Part shown: piece by piece, positions 8,290 through 18,000 of the stretch
Numbering within the stretch: position 1 is the first letter of the stretch
How the letters are laid out: each line of letters opens with the position of its first letter
From: Streptomyces sp. TG1A-8
GTDB lineage: Bacteria; Actinomycetota; Actinomycetes; Streptomycetales; Streptomycetaceae
Direction: 5' to 3'
DNA length: 64,000 bases
Assembly (NCBI RefSeq): GCF_030499535.1
Contig: NZ_JASTLB010000001.1
Location: 1,550,001 to 1,614,000, forward strand
Made by a program: the position numbers and the translations under genes
The notes under the pieces: generated by a model
What the model saw: the letters and a program-made list of their open reading frames with translations, nothing else
Database searches by the model: none
Told to the model about the DNA's origin: nothing

Positions 8290-11208
8290 TCAGCCCTCGA
8301 AGGACTGCCCGCCGATGGCGGATGCGGCGATCCCCTGCAGCTTGTGCCGGACGTCCACGGCGTACGGATGGCCGATCTCCTCCAGGATGCCGAGCGCCTC
8401 GAGCCAGGCCAGCGCCGCCCGCACGTCATCGGGGGTCGCGCGGTGGGTGTCGCCGATGTGCACCAGGGTGTCGGCTTCCAGGTAGCGGTCGCGGATCGTC
8501 CGGTACAGCTCGAGCGCACGCTGGTAGCACGTGAGTGCTCGACCGTGGTTGCCCAGGTGGTGATGGGCGTAGCCGAGGCTGTCCCACACGGCGGCCTCAC
8601 CGTTGCGGTCACCGATCTCCTGGTGGACGAGGAGCGCTTGACCGCACTGTTCCAAAGCGGAGTCGTACTCGCCCATCAGGATGTACGTCCAGCCGAGCTC
8701 ATTGGCCGTGCTCGCCTCGCCGCTGCGCCGTGCCGCCGCGCGGTAGAGGGCACTCGCGTGCGCGTAGTGGTCGAGGGCCACGTCGTAAAGCCGACGCTGG
8801 TTGGCGAGAAAAGCGAGGTAGCGGTGGGTTTTGCCCTGACTGGCCTGGTCGCCGATCTCGCCGAACAGCTCCAGCGCGCGCGACAGGTGCGCTTCCGCCT
8901 CGTCCCACCGCTCGAGGCGACCGCTGACGAAGCCGAGCGCCCGGTGCGAATGCGCCTGTCCGCGTATGTCGCCCAGGCGCTGGGCCGCGCCCATGGCCGT
9001 CGCCTGCGCGCCCTCCTGCTCCTGCCAACGGCCGTTGCGGTCGAGGTGCGACTCCAGTATCGAGGCCAGCTGCCAGCTGTGCTCGCCGCTGCCGTGCCGG
9101 GCGTCCTGCTCGATCGCGGCGAGCAGGACGGATCCGTTGGTTTCCAGCCAGTCGGCCGCACTCGCCTGGTCGGTGAATCGCTGCGCGGTCACGCCGGCCG
9201 CGGGGGACGGCAGTTCGATGCGCTCCCGGCTGGGCGCGAGGGTGCTGTCCGCCGCGTGCGCGCTGTGCAGGTAGTGGTCGAGCAATCGACGCCGGGCCGT
9301 GCCCAGGTCCTGCGTCGTGTCCTGTGCCCGACTCAGTTCGGTGCCGTAGGTACGCAGCAGTTCGTGACAGCTGAAGCGGCTCGGGACGGTTTCGGAGATC
9401 AAGTTGGCATGCATCAGCTCGGCGAGCAGCGGCCGCACCTGACCGGCGCGCTGCCCGGCGAGGCTGGCGACGGCCGCGAGTGAGCAGTCGGGCCCCGGAT
9501 GCAGTGCCAGAAGGCGGAACACGCGGGCGGCTTCGGGGCTGAGGAGCTGGTAGGACCAGGAGAATGCGCTCCGTGCGTCCGCGGCCGGGGCTTCCACGGC
9601 GAAAGCGTCGAGGCTGTCCCCGCTCTCACCCAGTTCGGACGCGATGGAGGCGAGCGGGAACGTCGGGTTCATCACCACTCGCGCGCTGACGAGGGCCAGC
9701 GCCAGGGGAAGGCGTCCGCAGGAGGCGACGATCTGCGCGGCCGCACCGGGTTCGTTGGCGACCCGTTCGGGGCCGAGCCGACGGGACAGGAACTGCAACG
9801 CCTCCCCCTCGCTGAGCAGGTCCAGCGTCACCGGGTGCGCGCCCTCTCCGGCCACCAGTCCGTAGAGCTGGCTGCGGCTGGTGACGATGACCAGGCAGCC
9901 GGACGCACCGGGCAACAGGGGGCGGACCTGCTCGGTGTCGCGCGCGTTGTCCAGCACGATCAGCACGCGCCGCTCGGCCAGCAGGCTGCGGTACAGCGCT
10001 GCCTGCGCGTCCAGCCCCGCCGGAATGCCGTGCGCAGGCACGCCGAAGGCGTCGAGGAAGGTCCGTATCGCTTCGACCGGGCTCATGACCGAGCCGGTGG
10101 GGTGGAAGCCGCGCAGGTTCACGTAGAGCTGTCCGTCGGGGAACCGGTCAGCGACGCCATGCGCCCAGTGCACCGCCAGGGTGGTCTTGCCGACGCCGGC
10201 CATGCCACCGATCACGCCGATCGTGGCTGTCGATCCACGTGCGCCGGCGGCGGGCAGCAGCTCCCGCAGACGTGCCAGTTCGCTGTGACGGCCGGTGAAG
10301 GCGGGCAGGTCCACGGGGAGCTGGGCGGGGCGCACCGTGGCGGCGGTGTCGGAGCGCGGCTCCGCAGGCCCCGTCGGCCCTGCCTCGCCGTCGTCCGGGA
10401 CGGGCGGTTCCGCGCCTCCGAGGCGCGTCGAGGCGTGGGAAGCGTGGGCGTGGGCCAGTACACGCTGCTGGGCAGCCTGCAGTTCGGGACCCGGTTGCAC
10501 TCCGAGCTCGTCCGCCAGACGCGTGCGCACGGCCCGGTGGACGTCCAGGGCCTCGGCCTGGTGCCCGGTTGCCGCCAGCACCAGGATCAGTCTGGCCTGC
10601 AGCGCCTCGTCCAACGGATGCTGCGCGGCAGCCTGCCGGAGGGTCACCAGCACCCGTGCGCCGAGGCACGGACCCGCCTTCAGCGCCAGCTCGGCCGCTT
10701 CCTTGACGACGACCAGGTGCTCGAGGTCCAGGGCGGTGAAGACCGGATGGGCCCTCACCTCGGCCGCGATCCCTATGGCCGCGGGACCCCGCCAGAGGGC
10801 CAGTGCCTCTATCAACAACTCCGTGGCCGCCGTCGGCCGGCCGGCTTCGGCCGCCTGCTGCGCCTGTTGCCGCAGGTTGCGGAAGCGCAGCAGGTCGAGG
10901 CAGTCGGGGTCCGTTTCGAGGCGGTAGCCACCCGAACCACGGATGAGGTACTGCGACTCGCCTCCTGCCAGGAGACCGGGTTCGAGCAGGCGACGCAGTG
11001 CTCCGATGTGCCGCTGGACGACGTTGACGGCGGTGTCCGGCGGGTTCTGCCCCCACAGGGCGTCGACTATTTCGTGGACGGCGACCGGGTGCCCGGCCTG
11101 GGTCAGGAGCAAAGCGAGCAGACCCCGTCGCATGGGGGGCCCCAGTGTCAGCTCCGTGTCACCGCGCCAGGCCCTGACCGGCCCGAGCACGGCAAAACGT
11201 GTACTCAT
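8290..11208 (-). CDS. SARP/AfsR-type regulator with NB-ARC and TPR domains
   Basis: This 972-residue protein starts at ATG 11208 with a good GGAGG-type site (TACCTCCTGG on the plus strand just upstream). Residues about 1-95 form the OmpR-like winged helix of SARPs (FAVLGPVRAWRGDTELTLG, HEIVDALWGQNPP). Residues about 100-245 are the bacterial transcriptional activator domain. An NB-ARC ATPase follows, with Walker A GGMAGVGKTTLAVHWA near residue 335 and the downstream VLIVLDNARD Walker B. The last ~270 residues are TPR repeats (for example WDEAEAHLSRALELFGEIGD). AfsR-type proteins activate secondary-metabolite or developmental genes after ATP-dependent signalling. No biosynthetic cluster is adjacent; the nearest targets are the T7SS-like genes beginning at 13.1 kb. 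Regulation of those genes is an inference from location. Confidence 0.93.
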   Translation of the reverse strand: MSTRFAVLGPVRAWRGDTELTLGPPMRRGLLALLLTQAGHPVAVHEIVDALWGQNPPDTAVNVVQRHIGALRRLLEPGLLAGGESQYLIRGSGGYRLETDPDCLDLLRFRNLRQQAQQAAEAGRPTAATELLIEALALWRGPAAIGIAAEVRAHPVFTALDLEHLVVVKEAAELALKAGPCLGARVLVTLRQAAAQHPLDEALQARLILVLAATGHQAEALDVHRAVRTRLADELGVQPGPELQAAQQRVLAHAHASHASTRLGGAEPPVPDDGEAGPTGPAEPRSDTAATVRPAQLPVDLPAFTGRHSELARLRELLPAAGARGSTATIGVIGGMAGVGKTTLAVHWAHGVADRFPDGQLYVNLRGFHPTGSVMSPVEAIRTFLDAFGVPAHGIPAGLDAQAALYRSLLAERRVLIVLDNARDTEQVRPLLPGASGCLVIVTSRSQLYGLVAGEGAHPVTLDLLSEGEALQFLSRRLGPERVANEPGAAAQIVASCGRLPLALALVSARVVMNPTFPLASIASELGESGDSLDAFAVEAPAADARSAFSWSYQLLSPEAARVFRLLALHPGPDCSLAAVASLAGQRAGQVRPLLAELMHANLISETVPSRFSCHELLRTYGTELSRAQDTTQDLGTARRRLLDHYLHSAHAADSTLAPSRERIELPSPAAGVTAQRFTDQASAADWLETNGSVLLAAIEQDARHGSGEHSWQLASILESHLDRNGRWQEQEGAQATAMGAAQRLGDIRGQAHSHRALGFVSGRLERWDEAEAHLSRALELFGEIGDQASQGKTHRYLAFLANQRRLYDVALDHYAHASALYRAAARRSGEASTANELGWTYILMGEYDSALEQCGQALLVHQEIGDRNGEAAVWDSLGYAHHHLGNHGRALTCYQRALELYRTIRDRYLEADTLVHIGDTHRATPDDVRAALAWLEALGILEEIGHPYAVDVRHKLQGIAASAIGGQSFEG

Positions 11209-12428
11209 GGGTACCTCCTGGCTGGTTTCGGAGGCAGGGTGCGCGACGCGGCACCCTCCCGCGGGAAGGGACGGACGGCCGCGCCCGTGACCGTCGGCTC
11301 ACCGGAGACGTCGGGGACGGGCCGTCCCGCCGCAAGGGGTCGGGCTGCCGGGGACGCCGATCGTCGCGCACCTCGGGGTGGTGCGCCGGCACGGAGGGCG
11401 CCTCGCCCGTCGGGCGGGCCGGGACGGCCGTGGGGGTTGCTGCGGCCGTCCAAGCGGATGCGGCCGGAGAAGAGCATCCGTCCGGACGCCCCCGGACCAC
11501 GACCCTCTGTCACCGGCATGCCCTGCACCCCTCCTTCGGCCCGTCGGCTCAGGTGGGCCCACGGATATTTACTGCTCTGCGACTCGAATGTGACACGCCC
11601 CCGCTTCGCGATTCGGGAGCAGCAGAACCATGCTTTCGGATAATGATATGGGAAATCGTCCAGCACCCAGTACGGGACGAGGAAGCGGCGGAACCGTCCC
11701 GCACCCGCGGACCGGGGCACTGCGTGACGGTGACCCCGGTCCAGTGGATCCGAGGCCGTGGCCGCCACGCCTTCCCCACCAGGGGCCGCGGACCGGACGA
11801 TCGTCCTTCCCCGGCCGTGCGCTCGGGAGTGCGGCTTCCCGCTCGCGGACCGTGCACCGGGGTCGGTCCACCGGCGTGGACCGCTGCTCCCGGAAGCACC
11901 GCCACAGGGCCGTACCGCACGGCGAGCGGGATCGGTGACAGAGCGTGTTCGGCCGCGTTCGCGCACCGCCGCCGTTCCGCCCGCGACTGCGGGACCCGCC
12001 CGTACCACCGCGACGGCCCGCGCGTTGCGACGGCCCTTCAGCGCAGCGGGGAAAGGCCGCCGGTGAGGCCGTTGGCCGCCTTGCGGGTCCCGTGCACCGC
12101 CACGGCGGCGGCTTCCAGCCTGGCGGTGGGGGTCCCGGCCACCGGCGAGGTGAGCTCTTCGTGGCTGTTGGTCGTCTGCGCCACGGCGGGGAACCCGCAC
12201 CGGCCGAGGCCGCGTTCGACCGCGCGGGCACCGATCCGGCTCAGTTCCTCCCGGTCCGCGCGCAGGACGGGGAGGCCCGTCGTACAGGTCCCCGTGTGCC
12301 GCAGGCCGTCGGCTGGTGCGGGTCTGGCGAGGGCCGGGCCGACGGGGGCCGGCGCGAGCATCGTGGATGCGCTGGAGGTGATGCCGACCGGGAGCGCGGG
12401 CAGCGTGGCCACGTTCGAACGGGACTGA
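11209..12428. other. Intergenic stretch upstream of the SARP gene
   Basis: About 1.2 kb without a recognisable gene. The segment 11550-11700 is relatively A/T-rich. The plus-strand frame leading to 12428 is in phase with the PucR-type remnant that follows but its sequence does not match the family, so any upstream part of that gene is too decayed to identify. Confidence 0.45.
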
Positions 12429-12440
12429 CCCACCGCGACC

Positions 12441-12662
12441 GTGGGAGCGCAGGCCGGTCGGCTCTCCGTCCTGCTGGAGCCGTGCCGGACGGCGGCCCGG
12501 GAACACCCGGACCTCGCCGGGACGGTCCACGCCTTCGCGGAGCGCGGATCCTCGCTCACCGGCACCGGCTCCCTGCACGTCCACCCCGACACGGTGAGGT
12601 ACCGGCCGGATCGCTGGCAGGAGCTGACGGGCCGGGACGTGCGGACCCGGGCCGGGCCGAGC
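12441..12662 (+). pseudogene. Remnant of a PucR/CdaR-type regulator C-terminus
   Basis: The plus-strand frame reads LLEPCRTAAREHPDLAGTVHAF..., then ...LHVHPDTVRYRPDRWQELTGRD. This is the C-terminal helix-turn-helix of PucR-like regulators (family pattern TLrayl...gs...tA.aLhvHpnTvryRl.ri.eltG.d). A proline sits where the family has a basic or hydrophobic helix residue (VRYRP), the preceding frame is closed by a stop at 12426-12428, no N-terminal domain can be found and the frame runs on far past the normal end. These features indicate a broken gene. The intact PucR gene at the right edge of the window shows what a full member looks like. Confidence 0.6.
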
Positions 12663-13127
12663 ACCAGCGTGGTCGCGCCGGCTCTGCCCCTCCCCCGCCC
12701 CTGGGGTCGTCCGTTCCGCGCCGGGCCGGACACCGCGCCGGTGAAGTACGTGGAGCCGATCCGCGGTGGCCGCCTCCTCCGGGCTCCGCCCGGTGCCCGG
12801 CGGACAGGCTGTCGATCACCCGTGTGCATCGTCGGTCACGGGCCGTGTCCCCGCACAACCGCCCGGCGCACCGCGGCCCCACTCACCGGCGCCCCCTCCC
12901 GCGTCGTCCCCGTCCGCCCGGCCGCCGGCGACCGTCGCGGAGAACCGGCTGCCGGCACACGACGCGGGCCGGGTGCGCCCGGGCCGTACGTCACACCGAC
13001 CGGCACACGGTGGGGAGAACCGGCCGGAGCACGCACGGCGTGGCGGTGTGACGCTCTCCCGCGTCGTCCGCGAGCCTCCAGCCGCACGGCGGTGTCCGCC
13101 ACCGCTCCCGGTGGCCCCGTACCGACT
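12663..13127. other. Intergenic stretch, no recognisable gene
   Basis: High-GC DNA between the PucR remnant and the stop codon of the LysM-like membrane protein. Nothing recognised on either strand. Confidence 0.45.
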
Positions 13128-14462
13128 TCACGCAGTGGCGACCAGGATCCGGTCCAGCCAGGGCAACTCCACGGTGCCGTCGCGGTGCACTTCGCACCGC
13201 CAGTGGGCGCCCGGCACATCGCCGACGACCAACGCCAGCCACGAGCTGCCGCGCGCACTGCACAACCGGGCCACCTCGACCCGTTCCGACTGCGGCGCCG
13301 ACGCCGGTACGGCGACCACACCGCTGAGCCGGTGCCGTTGCGCCGCGGCGAGGACCGGCGCGTCGAACACCGGCCGCTGCGGACCGATCACCTGCGCCAG
13401 CTCGCTGCTGTGCCGGAATTGCTCGACCCGGTCCGGCACCCCGGCCGGCCGCGCCCCGAGCACCGCCGTCCGCAGGTCGGGGTGGTAGGTGGTGATCTCG
13501 GTGAGCAGCGCGGCGAGCACCTCGTCCGCCATGGGGCGATCACCACCGAGCGCCACCACGCTGTCGCAGTAGCTGAGGTCGACGAAGGTCTGCCGGTCCG
13601 CGGAGCCGCCGATACGTACCGGCCGGCAGTCCGCATCGGCCGGATCGGGCGGGTGACCGGTCCACCGGGGACGCGACCAGCCGTGCTCACCGTCCACCTG
13701 CCACGGTGACGGCGGTGGCAGGTCCGGCACGGGCAGCACGCGCACGCTGTCCGAGGTCAGGTCTGCCGCAACGGGACCGGCCGCCGTGGCCGGCATCGCT
13801 CTGACGGCCTCGGTCAGCGCGGCACGCACCGCGCCCGGACCCGTGGTGTCGCCGTGCCACTGCCGCGCCAGCCGCCGCCGCGTCCCGCGCGCACGACGGC
13901 GACGGCCCGGCGCGGTGACGCGGTGACCCAGCGCATTGAACGCACGGCCGAAACGCCTGGTCAGCCGTCCCGCCTGACGCCTCAGCAGGATCAGCAACGT
14001 CAGCACGAGCAGCAGCACACCGCCGATGACCGCGAGCACGATCGGAATCCTGACGCCACCGGTGGGCGTGCCCGGGGACGTGCCGTTGTCCCGGGCCGAT
14101 GCCACGAACGGGCCGGACGCACCGTCCGGCAGGCGCATGATCCATCCCGGATCGAGCGTCTGGTCCGGGCTGGTGAGCACACCGCCGTCGGACTGCGCAC
14201 GCCCCTTGTTGAGCGTGAAGATCTCCTGCGAGCGCGCCGGGTCACCCAGGGTGCGCTGTGCGATCTCGGGCAGCGTGTCGGCGACACCGCCGTTCTGCGC
14301 GGGTGACCGCACCACGTACACCTTGATCAGGCCGCTGTCATCGGCGTGCGCCGTGCTCACGGCCGGGCCGGTCGTCAGCGCGAACACGGCGAGCAGAGCC
14401 ACCAGGAGTCCGCCGAGGACTCTGGGTGGGCCGGCAGTCCGGCCGGCGGACGGCAACGTCAT
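13128..14462 (-). CDS. T7SS-locus membrane protein with extracytoplasmic LysM-like domain
   Basis: The 444-residue product is best started at ATG 14462, eight bases after GGAGG. A signal-anchor (VLGGLLVALLAVFALTTG, about residues 15-35) is followed by an exported domain resembling the LysM-like segment of Streptomyces LysM/BTAD membrane proteins (VYVVRSPAQN, then PEIAQRTLGDPARSQEIF and LNKGRAQSDGG...LDPGWIMRLP). A second transmembrane helix lies near residues 130-155 (IPIVLAVIGGVLLLVLTLLI). The remaining ~285 residues are cytoplasmic: an Arg-rich segment and a globular region ending ALVVGDVPG..., DGTVELPWLDRIL. The protein is divergent from the WXG100-like/ATPase genes with 194 bp between, so it is likely a structural or anchoring component of the secretion machinery; direct evidence is lacking. 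No BTAD regulatory domain is seen. Confidence 0.75.
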   Translation of the reverse strand: MTLPSAGRTAGPPRVLGGLLVALLAVFALTTGPAVSTAHADDSGLIKVYVVRSPAQNGGVADTLPEIAQRTLGDPARSQEIFTLNKGRAQSDGGVLTSPDQTLDPGWIMRLPDGASGPFVASARDNGTSPGTPTGGVRIPIVLAVIGGVLLLVLTLLILLRRQAGRLTRRFGRAFNALGHRVTAPGRRRRARGTRRRLARQWHGDTTGPGAVRAALTEAVRAMPATAAGPVAADLTSDSVRVLPVPDLPPPSPWQVDGEHGWSRPRWTGHPPDPADADCRPVRIGGSADRQTFVDLSYCDSVVALGGDRPMADEVLAALLTEITTYHPDLRTAVLGARPAGVPDRVEQFRHSSELAQVIGPQRPVFDAPVLAAAQRHRLSGVVAVPASAPQSERVEVARLCSARGSSWLALVVGDVPGAHWRCEVHRDGTVELPWLDRILVATA

Positions 14463-14530
14463 CGGGATCGCCTCCAAGGTCTTCCGGCTCCCGACGGAAG
14501 CCGCACCGCACACACGTAACAAGTCGCCGG

Positions 14531-14557
14531 ATGGTTCAGTCGGCCGCGGTGAACCAT
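14531..14557. promoter_or_regulatory. Inverted repeat in the divergent T7SS promoter region
   Basis: Perfect arms ATGGTTCA (14531-14538) and TGAACCAT (14550-14557) are separated by 11 bases, placing the half-sites 19 bp apart. The repeat lies midway between the divergent starts at 14462 (minus) and 14657 (plus), so it is a candidate operator controlling both. The protein that binds is unknown. Confidence 0.5.
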
Positions 14558-14656
14558 TTGTCGCGTCACCCCGTGTCCATGGCAGCGCGCATCGCGGCGC
14601 CACCCTCGCCCTGCCCCAGGGCGCGGCACCCAGCACATGTCTCAGTGAGGACGCAC

Positions 14657-14956
14657 ATGCCCGACTTCGCCGTCAACAGCGACACCACCGCCCAGACCTC
14701 CAGCGCCCTGCTCAACGACTTCTCGCAGTTGCAGGACAAGCTCACCGAGGTTCGCGGCAAGATCCAGAACCTGCTCAGCGACGGCTACCGCACGCCCGCC
14801 GCGCAGCAGCGCTTTCAGCCCTTCTTCGACGAGTTCGCCAAGGGATTCGACCAGGTCAACCAGTCACTGCAGGGAATCGGCCAGTACGTCAAGAGCGTCG
14901 GTGACGCCTTCGACAACACCGACAGCCAGCTGGGCTCCTCCCTGCCGTCGGCCTGA
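14657..14956 (+). CDS. WXG100-like (ESAT-6-like) protein
   Basis: A 99-residue, mostly helical protein starts at ATG 14657 with GAGG six bases upstream. Two predicted helices (about residues 10-42, SSALLNDFSQLQDKLTEVRG, and about 55-95, FQPFFDEFAKGFDQVNQSL...) flank a turn at LSDGYRTPAAQQRF, where the canonical Trp-x-Gly is replaced by Gly-Tyr-Arg. Size, helix-turn-helix hairpin layout and position directly before a type VII ATPase place it in the WXG100 superfamily. Such proteins are secreted as dimers and serve as partner or substrate of the EccC/EssC ATPase. A second, unlike member is encoded at 23453-23743, so a heterodimer is possible. Confidence 0.85.
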   Translation: MPDFAVNSDTTAQTSSALLNDFSQLQDKLTEVRGKIQNLLSDGYRTPAAQQRFQPFFDEFAKGFDQVNQSLQGIGQYVKSVGDAFDNTDSQLGSSLPSA

Positions 14957-15027
14957 CCGCCCCGTCATTCGCATGCGGACGCACGGCGCGTATCGGCGCC
15001 GTGCGTCCCGGCCGTTCGGAGAAAACC

Positions 15028-18000
15028 GTGCGTTTCACCATCAACCTGCTCGATCCGGGCTCACCGGGTGCGACGCCGGTGACCGTCGAGACCGAGCCCA
15101 CCCTGCCGGTCGCCGCGCTCGCGGACGAACTCGCGCGGGTCCGCGGCCTGCCGTCGGACACCCCGCTGTTCCACGGCACGACCCGGCTCGACCCTTCCCT
15201 GACCCTCACCGCCGCCGGCCTGCGCGAGGGCATCTCGATCAGCATCGGCGCGCCCGGCCCGGACGGCGCCGAACCGGCCGGCGTGGTGGAGGTCCGCATC
15301 GTCGGCGGCGCCGGTGCGGGAACCATCCACCGGCTGCTGGTCGGCGAGTACGACCTCGGATCGTGGTCGGGCTGCCGGCTGCGGCTCCCCGGCCCCGGCC
15401 CGGAGGTGGCCGCCCGGGTGCGCGTCACCGCCCGCGGGGCGGTGCTGGTGACCGCCTGCTCGCCCGGCGTGAAGCTCGGCGACGAGGAACTCGACCCGGC
15501 GGCCGACGCGCCCACGCCGTGGCTGCTGGGCAGCCAGCTGTCGGTGGGCGCGGCACTGGTGGAGATCGCCCCGGTGACCCGGCCACGCGCGTCGATCACC
15601 CTCAGCGAGGACGGCTTCGGCCGGGAGTTCAACCGCCCGCCCCGCTTCGTGCCGCCCACCGCCCAGTCCCGGTTCCGACTGCCGTCCCGGCCCGGCGACG
15701 CACCCCAAGCCCCGGTGTCGCTGATCACGGTGCTGCTGGTGCCGGTGGTCGCCGCCATCGTCACGGTGCTGGTCAGCGGCAACTGGAAACTGATCTTCCT
15801 CGGCCTGCTGTCCCCGCTGGGCGCGCTGCTGACCCGATCGGGCAGCCGCCGCCGCTCCCTGCGGGAGCACGAGCGCCGCGTGCAGGCCTACGAGGAGGCG
15901 ATGACGCGCATCGGCACCGACGTCGACGCGGCGTTGCGCACCGAACAGCACGCACGCCGGCTGGCCCACCCCGACCCGGCCGCGTTGCAGGCCACCGCGA
16001 CCACGCCGTCGGACCGGCTGTGGGAACGGCGCTGGCGCGACCAGGACTTCCTGGAACTGCGCATCGGTACCGGTGCGATCCCGTCCATGGTGCAGGTGGA
16101 AGATCCCGACCAGGACGAGAACCGCCGCACCACCGTGCCGCTGCTGTCCGAGGTGCCGGCCACGGTGCCGGTCCGCGCCGCGGGCGTAGTCGGTCTCGTC
16201 GGCGACATCGGGCACGCGAAGTGGCTGGTGGCCGAAGCCGCCGTCCTGCACAGTCCGGTGGACCTGTGCGTCTTCGTGCTCAGCAGCGCACCGGCGCCAC
16301 AGAGCGAGGCGGCCTGGGGCTGGACCCGCTGGCTGCCGCACACCCAGCCGCAGGGCGGGGACACGTACGCCCTGATCGGCAACTCCACCCAGTCCACGGC
16401 CCGGCGCGTGGCCGAGCTGAGCGCACTGGTCGCCGCCCGCACCGCCGCCAAGGCGGCCTCCGGTGAGGAGAGCGCCGGGGCACCGGACGTGCTGGTGGTG
16501 CTGGACGGCGCCCGCAAGCTGCGCGCCCTGCCCGGCGTGGTCGGCCTGCTGCGCGAAGGCCCCGCCGTGGGCGTGTACGTCATCTGCGTCGACACCGACC
16601 CCCGGCTGCTGCCGGAGGAGTGCCGCGCGCTGATCACCGCCGAGGGGCCGACGCTGCGACTGCGCGTGCAGAACCGGCCCGACGTCGCCGGCCTGCGGCC
16701 CGACCTGCCTTCGCCCTCCTGGTACGACCACGTGGCACGGGGGTTGGCCGCGTTGCGGGCCGGCGGGGACGACGAGGACTCCGTGCTGCCCAGCTCCGCG
16801 CGGCTGCTGGACCTGATGGCGCTGGAGCCGCCGGACCCGGACGCGGTGCGCAGCCGCTGGATCGCCCAGCCCCGCAGCACCCGCGCGCTGCTCGGCGTCG
16901 GACTGGACGGCGACTTCGCGGTGGACATCGTGCGCGACGGGCCGCACGCGCTGATCGCCGGCACCACCGGTTCGGGCAAGTCCGAACTGCTGCAGACCCT
17001 GGTGGCCTCGCTGGCCGTGGTGAACCGACCGGACGAGATGACCTTCGTGCTCGTCGACTACAAGGGCGGCAGCGCCTTCGCCGAGTGCGCCGACCTGCCG
17101 CACACCGTGGGCCTGGTCACCGACCTGGACACGCACCTGGTGACACGCGCGCTGGTCTCGCTCGGCGCCGAACTGCGCCGCCGCGAGCACCAACTGGCCG
17201 CCGCCGGAGCCAAGGACATCGAGGACTACACCGACCGCCGCCGGCGCGACCCGTCCCTGGCCCCGCTGCCGCGGCTGATGATCGTGGTCGACGAGTTCGC
17301 GTCCATGATCCGCGAACTGCCGGACTTCGTGCCCGGCCTGGTCAACATCGCACAGCGGGGCCGGTCCCTGGGCATCCACATGGTGCTGGCGACCCAGCGG
17401 CCGTCCGGTGCGGTGACCGCGGACATCCGCGCCAACACCAACCTGCGGATCGCACTGCGCACGACCGACACCGGCGAAAGCCGCGACATCATCGACGCGC
17501 CGGACGCCGGCGAGCTGTCACCGCGCACACCCGGCCGTGCCTACGCCCGGCTCAGCGCGTCCGCCCTGCTGCCGTTCCAGTCCGGCCGGATCGGTGGCCG
17601 CAGGCCCGGCGCGAACACCCCGGCCCGCCCGTCCGCGGTGCGGCTGACCGAGGTCGACTGGACCGAAATCGGCGAGCCGGTCGCCCGCACCGTGCCGGTC
17701 GCCGGCGGCAACGACGGCACGGACACGGTCACGGACATCGCCGTGCTGGTCGGCGCGGTCTCGGAGGCGGCACGGGCAGCGGGCATCCCGCGCCAGCCCA
17801 GCCCGTCCCTGCCGCCGCTGCCGGAGATCCTGACGCTGCGCGAGGTACCGGCCCCACCGGCCAAGGACGCCGGTCTGCCCGCGGTGTCCTGGGGCATCAT
17901 CGACCTGCCGACGCAGCAGGCGCAGGTGCCGCTGGTGCTGGACCTGGACCGCGCCGGGCACCTGCACATCGCCGGCGCCAGCCGCAGCGGCCGCTCGCAG

